A stretch of DNA of 64,000 nt from Paractinoplanes ovalisporus (lineage in GTDB: Bacteria > Actinomycetota > Actinomycetes > Mycobacteriales > Micromonosporaceae), in contig NZ_JAENHP010000006.1 in the NCBI RefSeq assembly GCF_016834655.1, positions 372,001-436,000 on the forward strand, in the 5' to 3' direction. This document shows, one piece after another, positions 9,439 through 18,097 of the stretch. The notes beneath the pieces are model-generated. The model was not told the DNA's origin and did not search any database. It saw only the letters and a list, made by a program, of their open reading frames with translations. Each line of letters begins with the position of its first letter. Position 1 is the stretch's first letter. The translations under genes were made by a program, and so were the position numbers.

Positions 9439-9713
9439 CCGTTCAGCGTAGAGCGCTTTCCTTGGCCGTACGGGAGTAAGATTAGCCGAATTGAGGGGTT
9501 CGAGTGTTTAATCAAGTCGTGGCGGAACCGGTTCCGTGGTCTTCGTTATCGGACCGTCAAGTGACCGGAAGGGCAGCCGACGCGCGGCCCTGAACTGTGG
9601 TTTTGCCCGAAGGGGCAGCTCTCGCGCCGAGGTTTCCGGCACAAGGCCGGCGAGGTTCCGGAACCGTGTTCATCTATGGACAGCGGATGAACGCGTCCAT
9701 AGCGTCGGTCGCG

Positions 9714-9727
9714 GGGGAGCGCTCTCC
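9714..9727. promoter_or_regulatory. CebR-like LacI-family operator candidate
   Basis: GGGGAGCGCTCTCC matches the actinomycete CebR-type consensus TGGGAGCGCTCCCA at 11 of 14 positions, with the central AGCGCT intact. It lies 76-89 bp before the secreted beta-helix protein start. A second AGAGCGCT core occurs near 9449. The rest of the 364-bp gap (9439-9802) holds no gene that I can see. Confidence 0.45.
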
Positions 9728-9802
9728 AAACACCCCGAGGAGAGTTCGGCCTTCCCTAGGGCGCAAGAGTCCCCCTTGCGCATCCCCGCCCAAGGAGAAG
9801 CA

Positions 9803-12034
9803 ATGACCATCCCCGTCTCCTCCGCACCTGTGCGGAGGCGCTCCCCCTGGCGATTGGCCGCGGTCAGCGGCCTCGTCGCCACCGTCGTCGCGGGTTACGC
9901 CGCGATCACCGCGGTCGGCGCGAACGCCGCCGAAACCCTGCTCTCGCAGGGCAAACCGGCCACCGCGTCGTCCACCGAAGCCGCCGGCGCCTATCTCGCC
10001 TCCGAGGCCGTCGACGGCAACGCCGGCAGCCGCTGGTCGTCGGCGTTCAGCGACCCGCAGTGGCTGCAGGTCGACCTGGGCAGCTCGCAGGCGATCAGCC
10101 GCGTCGAGCTGAACTGGGAGACGGCCGCCGCCAAGGCCTTCCAGATCCAGGTCTCGGACAACGCCAGCAGCTGGACCAGCATCTATTCGACGACCACCTC
10201 GACCGGCGGCAACCAGAACCTCACGGTCAACGGCACCGGCCGGTACGTGCGCATGTACGGCACCCAGCGCACCACCGGCTACGGCTACTCGCTGTGGGAG
10301 TTCAAGGTCTACGGCGGCGGCACCACCACACCCCCGACCACGCCGCCGCCGACCACCCCGCCCCCGACCGGCGACCCGATCCCGGGTGGTGGCAGCCTCG
10401 GCGCCAACGTGGTCGTCTTCGACCCGTCGATGTCGAGCGCCAGCATCCAGGCGCGGGCCGACCAGATCTTCGCGCAGCAGGAGTCGGCGCAGTTCGGCAC
10501 CGGGCGCTACGTGCTGGCGTTCAAGCCGGGCACCTACAACAACCTGAACATCCAGGTCGGCTTCTACACGTCGATCGTCGGCCTCGGGCAGAACCCGCAG
10601 GACGTGCGGATCAACGGTGACATCACCGTCGACGCCGGCTGGTTCCAGGGCAACGCCACCCAGAACTTCTGGCGCAGCACCGAGAACGTGTCGGTCTACC
10701 CGGTGAACGGCACCAACCGCTGGGCCGTCTCGCAGGCCGCGCCGTTCCGCCGCATGGACATCCACGGCAACCTCAACCTGGCCCCCAACGGCTACGGCTG
10801 GGCGTCCGGCGGCTACATCTCGGACTCCCGGATCAGCGGCAGCGAGGGTCAGTACTCGCAGCAGCAGTGGTTCACCCGCGACAGCCAGATCGGCTCGAAC
10901 ACCAACGCGGTGTGGAACCAGACGTTCGTCGGCGTGCAGGGCGCCCCGGCCGCCAGCTACCCGAACCCGCCGTACACGGTCATCGGTCAGACCCCGGTCA
11001 TCCGCGAGAAGCCCTACCTCTACCAGAGCGGCAGCGACTACGCGGTCTTCGTGCCGAACCTGCGCACCAACACCTCGGGCGCGACCTGGGTCAACGGGAA
11101 CACCCCGGGCTCGTCGATCCCGCTCTCGCAGTTCTACGTGGCCAAGCCCGGTGACACCGCCGCGCGGATCAACCAGGCGCTCGCGCAGGGCCTGAACCTG
11201 ATCTTCCAGCCCGGCATCTACCACATCAACCAGACGATCAACGTGACCCGGGCCAACACCGTGGTGCTCGGCCTCGGCTACGCGACGATCATCCCGGACA
11301 ACGGCGTCACCGGCATGCAGGTGGCCGACGTGGACGGCGTGAAGATCGCCGGCGTGCTGTTCGACGCGGGCACCACCAACTCGCCGAACCTGCTGGTGAT
11401 GGGCGCGGCCGGCTCCTCGGCCAACCACGCCGCCAACCCGTCGACGGTCCAGGACGTCTTCTTCCGGATCGGTGGCTACATCGCCGGCAAGGCCACCAAC
11501 AGCCTGCTGGTGAACAGCAACAACGTGATCATCGACCACATCTGGGCCTGGCGGGCCGACCACGGCAACGCCGGCACCTACGGCTGGACGGTCAACACGG
11601 CCGACAGTGGCCTGATCGTCAACGGCAACAACGTGACCGCGTACGGCCTGTTCGTCGAGCACTACCAGAAGACCGAGGTGCTCTGGAACGGCAACGGCGG
11701 CCGCACGTACTTCCTGCAGAACGAGCAGCCGTACGACCCGCCGTCCAACGCCGCGTGGCGCACCGACGGTGTCCTCGGCTACCCGGCCTACAAGGTGGCC
11801 GACAGCGTGCAGACCCACGAGGCGTGGGCGATGGGCAGCTACGCGGTCTTCCTGGACAACCCGGCCATCCACTCGGCCAACGGTTTCCAGGCCCCCACCC
11901 ACGGCGGCGTGAAGTTGCACAACATCTTCACGATCTCGCTGGGTGCCGGAACGATCGACCACGTGGTCAACAACATCGGCGCCCCGGCGCAGGCCAGCAA
12001 CGTGGTGCCCTCCACGGTCACCAACTTCCCGTGA
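9803..12034 (+). CDS. Secreted discoidin (F5/8 C, CBM32-like) plus right-handed beta-helix protein
   Basis: A 743-residue exported protein, probably acting on or binding polysaccharide. The signal peptide is residues 1-43 with an ANA-A cleavage site. A discoidin/CBM32-like domain (residues ~45-175: LLSQGKPATASST, WLQVDLGS, YVRMYG) is followed by a Thr-Pro linker. A large domain (~200-740) is rich in beta-helix patterns (VNSNNVIIDHIWAWRADHG, GLIVNGNNVTAYGLFVEHY), as in pectate-lyase-fold glycosidases. The ATG is chosen because AAGGAGAAG precedes it. An upstream CebR-like site suggests sugar control. I do not assign a CAZy family. Confidence 0.8.
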   Translation: MTIPVSSAPVRRRSPWRLAAVSGLVATVVAGYAAITAVGANAAETLLSQGKPATASSTEAAGAYLASEAVDGNAGSRWSSAFSDPQWLQVDLGSSQAISRVELNWETAAAKAFQIQVSDNASSWTSIYSTTTSTGGNQNLTVNGTGRYVRMYGTQRTTGYGYSLWEFKVYGGGTTTPPTTPPPTTPPPTGDPIPGGGSLGANVVVFDPSMSSASIQARADQIFAQQESAQFGTGRYVLAFKPGTYNNLNIQVGFYTSIVGLGQNPQDVRINGDITVDAGWFQGNATQNFWRSTENVSVYPVNGTNRWAVSQAAPFRRMDIHGNLNLAPNGYGWASGGYISDSRISGSEGQYSQQQWFTRDSQIGSNTNAVWNQTFVGVQGAPAASYPNPPYTVIGQTPVIREKPYLYQSGSDYAVFVPNLRTNTSGATWVNGNTPGSSIPLSQFYVAKPGDTAARINQALAQGLNLIFQPGIYHINQTINVTRANTVVLGLGYATIIPDNGVTGMQVADVDGVKIAGVLFDAGTTNSPNLLVMGAAGSSANHAANPSTVQDVFFRIGGYIAGKATNSLLVNSNNVIIDHIWAWRADHGNAGTYGWTVNTADSGLIVNGNNVTAYGLFVEHYQKTEVLWNGNGGRTYFLQNEQPYDPPSNAAWRTDGVLGYPAYKVADSVQTHEAWAMGSYAVFLDNPAIHSANGFQAPTHGGVKLHNIFTISLGAGTIDHVVNNIGAPAQASNVVPSTVTNFP

Positions 12035-12054
12035 CAGTTCTCTTCCGATGAGAG

Positions 12055-12085
12055 GCGGCGCCGCGGGTCATCCCCGCGGCGCCGC
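12055..12085 (+). terminator. Strong hairpin after the secreted beta-helix gene
   Basis: A perfect 13-bp inverted repeat (GCGGCGCCGCGGG at 12055-12067 with its complement at 12073-12085) and a 5-nt loop. A run of five T residues follows only ~16 nt later, so it is a GC-rich, weakly T-tailed terminator, probably serving both convergent genes. Confidence 0.75.
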
Positions 12086-12105
12086 TGTCTGTCCGTCCGT
12101 GCTTT

Positions 12106-13275
12106 TTACTGCCCGACCCGCATCCGCTCGCACAGCCCTCGCAGAGCGGTTCCGCCGGCCCGGCGCCGCGCCCGGTCGAGCAGAGCCCGGGTCGTCTCCT
12201 GCAGCAGCGGCGACGAGTGGACGTGTTGCGGGGCCACACGTTCCGCGACGAGCAGGTGCCGCACGGCCTCGTCTTCACGGGAACGCATCCCCGCATAGGC
12301 CCGCGCCAGATCCGTGTGGAAGAAGACCAGCCGCGATTTGACCTGGGCCGCGCTCAGATCGACGGTTGAGGCCATCGCGACCGCGCGGGCGGAGTCCCCG
12401 GCGTCGATCGTGGTGCCGATCCGCCACAGGTTGACGTTGGCCGGGCCGAAGAAGAGTGCGTGGGTGGCGGTTTCCCCCGTACGTGCGGCGATCCGCGCTG
12501 CCTCGACGGCCCAGGCGTCGTCGCGGGCCGCCACGGCCCCGACCAGATGCAGCACTCCCGTGACCTCGAGCCCCGGATCGGCGGCGCTGACCGCCTGTTC
12601 GGTGATCGTGAGGGCCCGCCGCCGGGACCCGCAGTTGATCGCGGCGCAGGCCCGGGAGAAGGCGGCCAGTCCGAGCAGCGCGGGGTCGCCGATCTCGGCG
12701 GCCAGCTCGTGGCAGCGTTCCGCGCCGACCCAGGCGTCCCCCGGATGGCCCAGCGCGCGCAGCAGGGACGAGGCCAGGAACGTCGCTTCGCACAGCATCC
12801 GCAGAGCCGGGCCGCGTTCGGGCCCGTCGCACGCCGCGTACAGGTCACCGACGAGCCGGGGCGCCAACGCCATCGCGCGGTCGTACTCGCAGTCGTGACG
12901 CAGGTCGCGCAGCAACGTGAGGTCGCGGTCGAGCTCGGCGACCGGCCGCGCCGTACCCCGGGCGTCCGTCACCGGGTCGATGTCGACCAGCGCCTGCCGC
13001 AGCGCGGCGACACCGGCTTGGGCCTCGGCGGCCCGGCGGTCGGCGGTGGGCATCGGCGTGCCGGTCAGCTCGACGATCGAGCACTCCAGCGCGACCGCGA
13101 TGTCGGCCAGCACGAACCGGTTGTCGGCCGCCTGCAGTCCCCGCTCGATCCGGCTCCACGAGGCGTGCGAGATGCCGGCCCGGTCGGCCGCGTTACGGAT
13201 GCTCCACCCACGCATGAGCCGCCGCGCCCGGATCCGGTCGCCGATGATGGGGTCAGGCTTCGCCGATCGTGACAT
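12106..13275 (-). CDS. XRE-family HTH regulator with C-terminal helical-repeat domain
   Basis: A 389-residue cytosolic regulator. An XRE-type helix-turn-helix is at residues ~10-70 (RIRARRLMRGWSIRNAADRA, SHASWSRIERG). A long all-helical region follows (~130-380) with TPR-like Ala-rich helices, a layout common in actinomycete XRE regulators that sense peptides or small molecules. The ATG has GGAGG nine bases upstream. A 36-codon membrane ORF diverges from it. No operator was recognised. The target is unknown. Confidence 0.85.
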   Translation of the reverse strand: MSRSAKPDPIIGDRIRARRLMRGWSIRNAADRAGISHASWSRIERGLQAADNRFVLADIAVALECSIVELTGTPMPTADRRAAEAQAGVAALRQALVDIDPVTDARGTARPVAELDRDLTLLRDLRHDCEYDRAMALAPRLVGDLYAACDGPERGPALRMLCEATFLASSLLRALGHPGDAWVGAERCHELAAEIGDPALLGLAAFSRACAAINCGSRRRALTITEQAVSAADPGLEVTGVLHLVGAVAARDDAWAVEAARIAARTGETATHALFFGPANVNLWRIGTTIDAGDSARAVAMASTVDLSAAQVKSRLVFFHTDLARAYAGMRSREDEAVRHLLVAERVAPQHVHSSPLLQETTRALLDRARRRAGGTALRGLCERMRVGQ

Positions 13276-13391
13276 CGCAGTCTCCCTCCGATGTCTACTG
13301 ACGGTAGGCGCCGCCGGGCCCGCGACGTCTCGCCTATGTACCGGTACGTCGCCGATCCGATCCGCCCGCGAACGGTCGCACAGTTCGAGTC

Positions 13392-13502
13392 ATGAAGAAG
13401 ACAGCCCGGCGCCTGATGATCGGCACCTTGGTGCTGGCGTTCGTGGCGCAACTGCTCGAGGTGCTGAACGGTGTGCTCACGCTCGTCTCAGGCCTCACCT
13501 GA
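13392..13502 (+). CDS. Putative 36-residue membrane peptide
   Basis: A short ORF from ATG to TGA (starts MKKTARRLMIG, then one hydrophobic segment to the end). It has the positive-inside charge of a single-pass inner-membrane peptide. It diverges from the XRE regulator, and its last bases overlap the stop of the DUF4143 ATPase gene on the other strand. The SD is weak (CGAG). Its position beside a regulator is the main argument for it; a chance frame cannot be excluded. Confidence 0.35.
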   Translation: MKKTARRLMIGTLVLAFVAQLLEVLNGVLTLVSGLT

Positions 13503-14753
13503 CGGCGCGGCCACCTGCCAGAGCGCGCTGACCGGCATGGCCCGCATCCGGTCGCCGAACGGGAGCGTCGAGTCGCCGGTGTGGAGGACGACCCCGGCGA
13601 TGAAGTCGTCGCCGAGACGGTCGGCCAATCTGCGCAGTCCTCGGAAATCGTCGGATCTCACGGTCGAAGCGGCCTTTACCTCGACGCCGACGACCTGGCC
13701 GGCCCTGTTCTCCAGCACGGCGTCGACCTCGAACTTGCTGTGGTCGCGGTAGTGGAAAATCTCCACGGCCTGTTCCGACCAGGTGAGCTGACGCGACAGC
13801 TCGGACAACACGAACGACTCGAGCAGCGGCCCGAACTGCGCTCCGGGCCGGAGCAGCGCATGAGCGTCCACGTCGAGCTCGTTCGCGGCGAGCCCGGAGT
13901 CGACGAAGACCAGCTTGGGGGCGGCCGTGGCCCTGGTCCCGAGATTGCGCGACCAGCCGGGGATCCGCTTGACCAGAAAGATCTCCTCCAGCGCCTGGAG
14001 GTAGCGGGCGATCGTCGGGCGGCTCAACCCGAGCGCTGACTCCAGCGAGTTGGCGCCGATGACGGTCGCCGACCTCGCCGCCAGCAGCCGTACCAGCTTG
14101 CGCAGCTCTCCCTTGTGCTGGATGTCCGACAGCTGTCGGACGTCACGGTCTATGAGCGCCTGGACGTAGGAGTCGAAGAAGCGCTGACGGCGCCGGGCAT
14201 CGTTGCGGACGGTGGCCTCGGGGAGTCCGCCTCGCACGATCCTGGCGGCATAATCGGCACGGGTCACGGACGACTGGTGCCTCAGTGCCGGGCCGAGTGT
14301 GAAGATCGCGTCCACGAAGCCGTCCGGCGCACCGTCGATCTCCCCCTGGGAGAAGGGCCAAAGTTCGACGGTCTCCATGCGTCCGGGAAGGGCGTCGGGG
14401 GCGGCGACCATCCCGTACAGCTGCGATGAGCCGGTCAGCAGATAGCGGCCTGGGCGGGGATCCCCGTCGACCGCCACCTTGATGGCGAGCAACAGCTGCG
14501 GCACGCGCTGGATCTCGTCGATGACCAGCAGCTGCGGGGAGTCGACGAAACCCTCCGGGTCGGCGATTGCGGCCGCGCGGTCGGCCTCGCGATCGAGGTC
14601 GCGGCGGTCGGCGAGCCGGTCACCGGCGACGACCTTGACGAGGGTGCTCTTGCCCGCCTGGCGTGCGCCGCTGATGAGCACCACCCGGGTGTCAGTCAGC
14701 GCGGCCACAACCTGAGCGGCGGCTCGGCGCGGAACCAGATCTGAGGTTGACAC
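13488..14753 (-). CDS. AAA ATPase with DUF4143 domain
   Basis: A 421-residue ATP-binding protein of the archaeal-type/DUF4143 class, common as an accessory gene with no settled role (some copies look toxin-antitoxin-like). Walker A GARQAGKS is at residues 29-36. Walker B LLVIDEIQ is near residue 80, then LTGSSQL. The C-terminal DUF4143 region (~200-390) holds a nuclease-like VDAVLENRAGQVVGVEVKAA segment with spaced D, E and K residues. GTG 14753 sits 5 nt after TAGGAT, so translation is probably leaderless. Six 22-bp repeats lie just upstream of that promoter. Confidence 0.88.
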   Translation of the reverse strand: MSTSDLVPRRAAAQVVAALTDTRVVLISGARQAGKSTLVKVVAGDRLADRRDLDREADRAAAIADPEGFVDSPQLLVIDEIQRVPQLLLAIKVAVDGDPRPGRYLLTGSSQLYGMVAAPDALPGRMETVELWPFSQGEIDGAPDGFVDAIFTLGPALRHQSSVTRADYAARIVRGGLPEATVRNDARRRQRFFDSYVQALIDRDVRQLSDIQHKGELRKLVRLLAARSATVIGANSLESALGLSRPTIARYLQALEEIFLVKRIPGWSRNLGTRATAAPKLVFVDSGLAANELDVDAHALLRPGAQFGPLLESFVLSELSRQLTWSEQAVEIFHYRDHSKFEVDAVLENRAGQVVGVEVKAASTVRSDDFRGLRRLADRLGDDFIAGVVLHTGDSTLPFGDRMRAMPVSALWQVAAPSGEA

Positions 14754-14775
14754 ACCTCATCCTAGCTGGGAAATG

Positions 14776-14898
14776 TTCGATCCGCGGCGGTGAAGCTTTC
14801 GATTTGCGGCACCTTGGCCTTTCGATTTGCGCCGCGTGCGTGTTCGATTTGCGGCGCATGAGCCTTCGTTCTGCGGGACCCGCGGGTTCGGTTTGCCC
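14776..14898. repeat. Six degenerate 22-bp direct repeats upstream of the DUF4143 ATPase promoter
   Basis: A TTCGATTTGCGGC-like 13-mer recurs at 14776, 14798, 14821, 14843, 14865 and 14886 (steps of 22, 23, 22, 22, 21). Copies 2 and 4 are identical over the 13-mer; the outer copies are more diverged. The array starts ~12 bp upstream of the TAGGAT box (14759-14764) and ends before the stop of the lacI gene at 14908. The spacing equals two helical turns. Confidence 0.88.
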
Positions 14899-14907
14899 CT
14901 CAGCCGG

Positions 14908-15882
14908 CTACAGCTCGCCCGAGCCGCGGGGGATCAGGGTGGTGGGGATGCGGATCTCGCGCGGTGCGCCGTCGTAGCCGTCGATGCGCTCGAACAAGGC
15001 CTCGGCCGCCGTGCGGCCCATCCGGGCCGGGTCTTGGGCGACCACCGTGACCGGCGGGTCGAGCAGGTCGGCCAGCGGGAAGTCGCCAAAGCCGACCAGC
15101 GCCACCGCATGCTGGCGGCCCAGGCGGCGCAGGGCCCGTACGGCCCCGAAGGTCACCGTGCTGCGGGCCGCGAACAACGCGGTCGGGGCGCCGGGGCCGC
15201 GCAGCATGGCGATCGCCGCCTTCTCGGCCTCGGTCGGATCGTGCAGATCGTGCACCGCGGGGCCGGCGCGACGGCCCAGTGCGCGCTGGTAGCCCCGGTA
15301 GCGGTCGCGGGCGGTGGACAGGTGCCGGTGGCCGCCGAGGAAACCGATCTGGCGGTGGCCGTGGGCGATCAGGTGGCGGACGGCGCCGGCCGCCCCCGAG
15401 ACGTTCGTCGAGACCACGGTGTCGCCGGTGGCGCCGGCCGGGATGCGGTCGACGAAGACCACCGGCATGGTGTGCGGCTCCAGCTCAGCGCCGCTCGGGG
15501 CCAGGATCAAGCCGTCCGTCTGGCGCTCGGCGAAAGCGGCGGCCAGATCCCTTTCCCGTACGGGGTCATGGTCGAGACTGCCGGTCAGAACGTGGATGCC
15601 GCGGGACCGGGCCTGATCCTCGACCGCCCGGTGCAACGCGGCCGAGAACGGGTGTGACACGTCGTCGAGCAGGACCCCGATCGTCCGGGTGCTCCGGTCG
15701 TGGCGGCGCAGCATGGTCGCGCCGACGTGGGGACGGTAGTCGAGCGACTCGACCGCCGCCTGGACGCGCGCCACCAGGTCGGGGGCGACCGTGGTCTCGC
15801 CGTTGACCACCCGCGACACGGTCTTGAGGCTGACCCCGGCCGTGCGGGCCACGTCGTTCATGGTCGGTCGCTGAGGCGTCAT
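14908..15882 (-). CDS. LacI-family repressor of the FrcBCA-like transporter
   Basis: A 324-residue sugar-responsive repressor. The N-terminal HTH (MNDVARTAGVSLKTVSRV) is followed by the hinge and a periplasmic-binding-like sensor (STRTIGVLLDDVSHPF onward). I use ATG 15882 because GGAGG lies 7 nt upstream; the ATG at 15921 has no SD. It diverges from the sugar transporter operon it probably controls. Two palindromes lie in the gap, one overlapping the transporter promoter and one nearer its own start. Confidence 0.92.
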   Translation of the reverse strand: MTPQRPTMNDVARTAGVSLKTVSRVVNGETTVAPDLVARVQAAVESLDYRPHVGATMLRRHDRSTRTIGVLLDDVSHPFSAALHRAVEDQARSRGIHVLTGSLDHDPVRERDLAAAFAERQTDGLILAPSGAELEPHTMPVVFVDRIPAGATGDTVVSTNVSGAAGAVRHLIAHGHRQIGFLGGHRHLSTARDRYRGYQRALGRRAGPAVHDLHDPTEAEKAAIAMLRGPGAPTALFAARSTVTFGAVRALRRLGRQHAVALVGFGDFPLADLLDPPVTVVAQDPARMGRTAAEALFERIDGYDGAPREIRIPTTLIPRGSGEL

Positions 15883-15897
15883 CCTTCGACCTCCATC

Positions 15898-15922
15898 GAT
15901 GTTGATCACGCTGTGCAACATC
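15898..15922. promoter_or_regulatory. Inverted repeat near the lacI start (possible autoregulatory site)
   Basis: Arms GATGTTG (15898-15904) and CAACATC (15916-15922) with an 11-bp spacer, just upstream of the lacI SD. It differs in sequence from the palindrome on the transporter promoter, so it may bind another regulator. Confidence 0.4.
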
Positions 15923-15936
15923 TTGGAAACCCATTG

Positions 15937-15983
15937 TTGACATGCCGTGAAGGCGGGCGTCTACTTCGAGACAACGTTGTCTC
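15937..15983 (+). promoter_or_regulatory. Promoter and 16-bp palindromic operator of the FrcBCA-like operon
   Basis: -35 TTGACA (15937-15942), a 17-bp spacer and -10 TCTACT (15960-15965). A perfect palindrome GAGACAACGTTGTCTC (15968-15983) covers the expected start point. The central CG and position are typical of LacI-family operators. Confidence 0.85.
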
Positions 15984-16023
15984 TCAATGCGCGAAAGACC
16001 GCTAAATCGGTTCGGGAGGAGAC

Positions 16024-17073
16024 ATGCGCGATCCCACCATGTCCAGAGCAGGAAGGATGCTGGCCGCCGGCTGCGTGGTGACCCTCGTGCTCGGCACGGC
16101 CGCCGCCTGCAACCGGGGCACCGGCGAAGACGTCGTCGGTCTGATCACCAAGACCGACACGAACCCCTTCTTCGTCCAGATGAGAAAGGGCGCTCAGAAC
16201 GCCGCCAAGCAGCAGGGCGTCGAGCTGCAGAGTTTCGCCGGCAAGCAGGACGGCGACAACGAGGCGCAGGTGCAGGCGATCGAGAATCTGATGTCGTTCG
16301 GCGCCAAGGGTTTCCTGATCACCCCGAACGACTCCAAGGCGATCGTGCCCTCGATCGACAAGGCGCACGAGCAGGACATGCTGGTGATCGCCCTGGACAC
16401 GCCGGTCGACCCGCCCAACGCCGCCGACGCCACCTTCGCCACCGACAACTACCAGGCCGGCAAGCTGATCGGGCAGTGGGCCAAGGCCAAGTTCGACAAG
16501 GACGGCAAAGAGGCGAAGATCGCCATGCTGGACCTCAACGCCAACCAGGTCTCGGTCGACGTCAAGCGCGATCAGGGCTTCCTCGACGGCTTCGGCATCG
16601 ACATCGGCGACCCCAACAAGATCGGCGACGAGAACGACCCGCGGATCGCCGGCCACGACGTCACCGACGGCGCCGAGGACGGCGGGCGGACCGCGATGGA
16701 GAACCTGCTGCAGAAGGACTCGTCGATCAACCTGGTCTACACGATCAACGAGCCCGCGGCGGCCGGCGCCTACCTGGCTCTGCAGGCGGCCGGCAAGGAG
16801 AAGGACACCGTCATCGTCTCGATCGACGGCGGCTGCCCGGGTGTCGACAACGTGTCCAAGGGGATCATCGGGGCCACCTCGATGCAGTTCCCGCTGAAGA
16901 TGGCGCAGATGGGCATCGACGCCATCGCCGCGTACGCCAAGGACGGCACCCGGCCGCAGGCGACACCCGGCAAGGACTTCTACGACACCGGAACCCAACT
17001 GATCACCGACGACCCGCAGGCCGGCGTGGAGGCGAAGGACTCCGCGTGGGGCAAGCAGAACTGCTGGGGTTGA
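16024..17073 (+). CDS. Sugar ABC transporter substrate-binding lipoprotein (FrcB/RbsB-like)
   Basis: A 349-residue lipoprotein of the pentose/hexose-binding (Peripla_BP_4) family. The lipobox TAAAC puts the acylated Cys at residue 29, and the mature part begins [17 protein letters not shown], typical of RbsB/FrcB. GGAGGAGAC precedes the ATG. It heads a three-gene operon with a permease and a single-domain ATPase, an FrcBCA-like set; fructose or a related sugar is a guess from that architecture. Controlled by the divergent LacI. Confidence 0.92.
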   Translation: MRDPTMSRAGRMLAAGCVVTLVLGTAAACNRGTGEDVVGLITKTDTNPFFVQMRKGAQNAAKQQGVELQSFAGKQDGDNEAQVQAIENLMSFGAKGFLITPNDSKAIVPSIDKAHEQDMLVIALDTPVDPPNAADATFATDNYQAGKLIGQWAKAKFDKDGKEAKIAMLDLNANQVSVDVKRDQGFLDGFGIDIGDPNKIGDENDPRIAGHDVTDGAEDGGRTAMENLLQKDSSINLVYTINEPAAAGAYLALQAAGKEKDTVIVSIDGGCPGVDNVSKGIIGATSMQFPLKMAQMGIDAIAAYAKDGTRPQATPGKDFYDTGTQLITDDPQAGVEAKDSAWGKQNCWG

Positions 17074-17074
17074 C

Positions 17075-18097
17075 ATGGCCACCACCACGACCGCTCCCGC
17101 CGACTTCGACGTACAGAAGAACGACTCGCTCGGCCTGCGCATTCAGCATCTGCTGCACTCGAATCCCGTACTGGGACCGCTGGCCGTTCTCATCGTGGCG
17201 ATCATCGCGTTCTCCATCGTCAACGCGCGTTTCCTGACCGCCACCAACCTGTCGCTGGTGCTGCAACAGGTGACGGTCATCGCCGTGCTCGCCCTCGGTC
17301 AGACGCTGATCATCCTGACCGCCGGAATCGACCTGTCGGCGGGCGCGATCGCCGTCTTCTCGTCGATCCTGATGGCCGAGTTCTGCGTCAAGGCCGGCAT
17401 GCCGGGAATCATCGCGCTGCTGCTCGGTTTCGCCTGTGGCACCGCGATGGGCGCGATCAACGGCTTCCTGGTGACGCGGATAAAACTGCCACCGTTCATC
17501 GTCACGCTCGGCACGCTGACCATCTTCTTCTCGCTCAACTCGGTGGTGAGCAATTCCGAGACCGTACGCGGAACCGACATGCCCGGCCTGATGACATGGA
17601 CCGGCGACTCGATCCCGATCGGCAACTTCCGATTGACGTACGGGTCGATCATCATGCTGCTGCTGTTCGCGTTCTTCTTCTACGCCCTCGGCAACACCGC
17701 GTGGGGCAAACACGTCTACGCCACCGGCGACGACACCGAGGCCGCGCGGCTCGCCGGCATCCAGACCGGCCGGGTGCTCTTCTCGGTCTACACCGTGGCC
17801 GGCCTGCTCTATGCGATCGGCGGCTGGATCCTGATCGGCCGGCTCGCCTCGGCCAGCCCCAACGTGGGCGTCGAGTACAACCTCGACTCGATCACCGCCG
17901 TCGTGCTCGGCGGCACCAGCCTCTTCGGCGGCCGGGGCAGCGTGATCGGCACGCTGATCGGCGCGCTCATCGTCGGCGTGTTCCGCAACGGCCTGCAGCT
18001 GGGCGGCGTCGAGGTGGTCTGGCAGGGCTTCGCGATCGGCCTGCTGGTGCTGGTCGCGGTCTCCCTCGACCAGTGGATCAGGAAGGTGAAGACATGA
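17075..18097 (+). CDS. Sugar ABC transporter permease (FrcC/RbsC-like)
   Basis: A 340-residue inner-membrane permease of the BPD_transp_2 family with ~8-10 hydrophobic segments. Family blocks include LGQTLIILTAGIDLSAGAI (residues ~73-91) and AVVLGGTSLFGGRGSVIGT near residue 275. It starts one base after the SBP stop and its stop overlaps the ATPase start by ATGA, so all three are translated as a unit. Confidence 0.93.
   Translation: MATTTTAPADFDVQKNDSLGLRIQHLLHSNPVLGPLAVLIVAIIAFSIVNARFLTATNLSLVLQQVTVIAVLALGQTLIILTAGIDLSAGAIAVFSSILMAEFCVKAGMPGIIALLLGFACGTAMGAINGFLVTRIKLPPFIVTLGTLTIFFSLNSVVSNSETVRGTDMPGLMTWTGDSIPIGNFRLTYGSIIMLLLFAFFFYALGNTAWGKHVYATGDDTEAARLAGIQTGRVLFSVYTVAGLLYAIGGWILIGRLASASPNVGVEYNLDSITAVVLGGTSLFGGRGSVIGTLIGALIVGVFRNGLQLGGVEVVWQGFAIGLLVLVAVSLDQWIRKVKT

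Noticed and set aside
9674-11962. 762-residue open frame opposite the beta-helix gene
   Set aside because: Val/Arg/Asp-rich by-product of third-position GC bias; the plus strand has a signal peptide and domains.
14776-14898. CRISPR array
   Set aside because: Repeats are 13-mers with 8-10 bp between, degenerate, and no cas gene is present.
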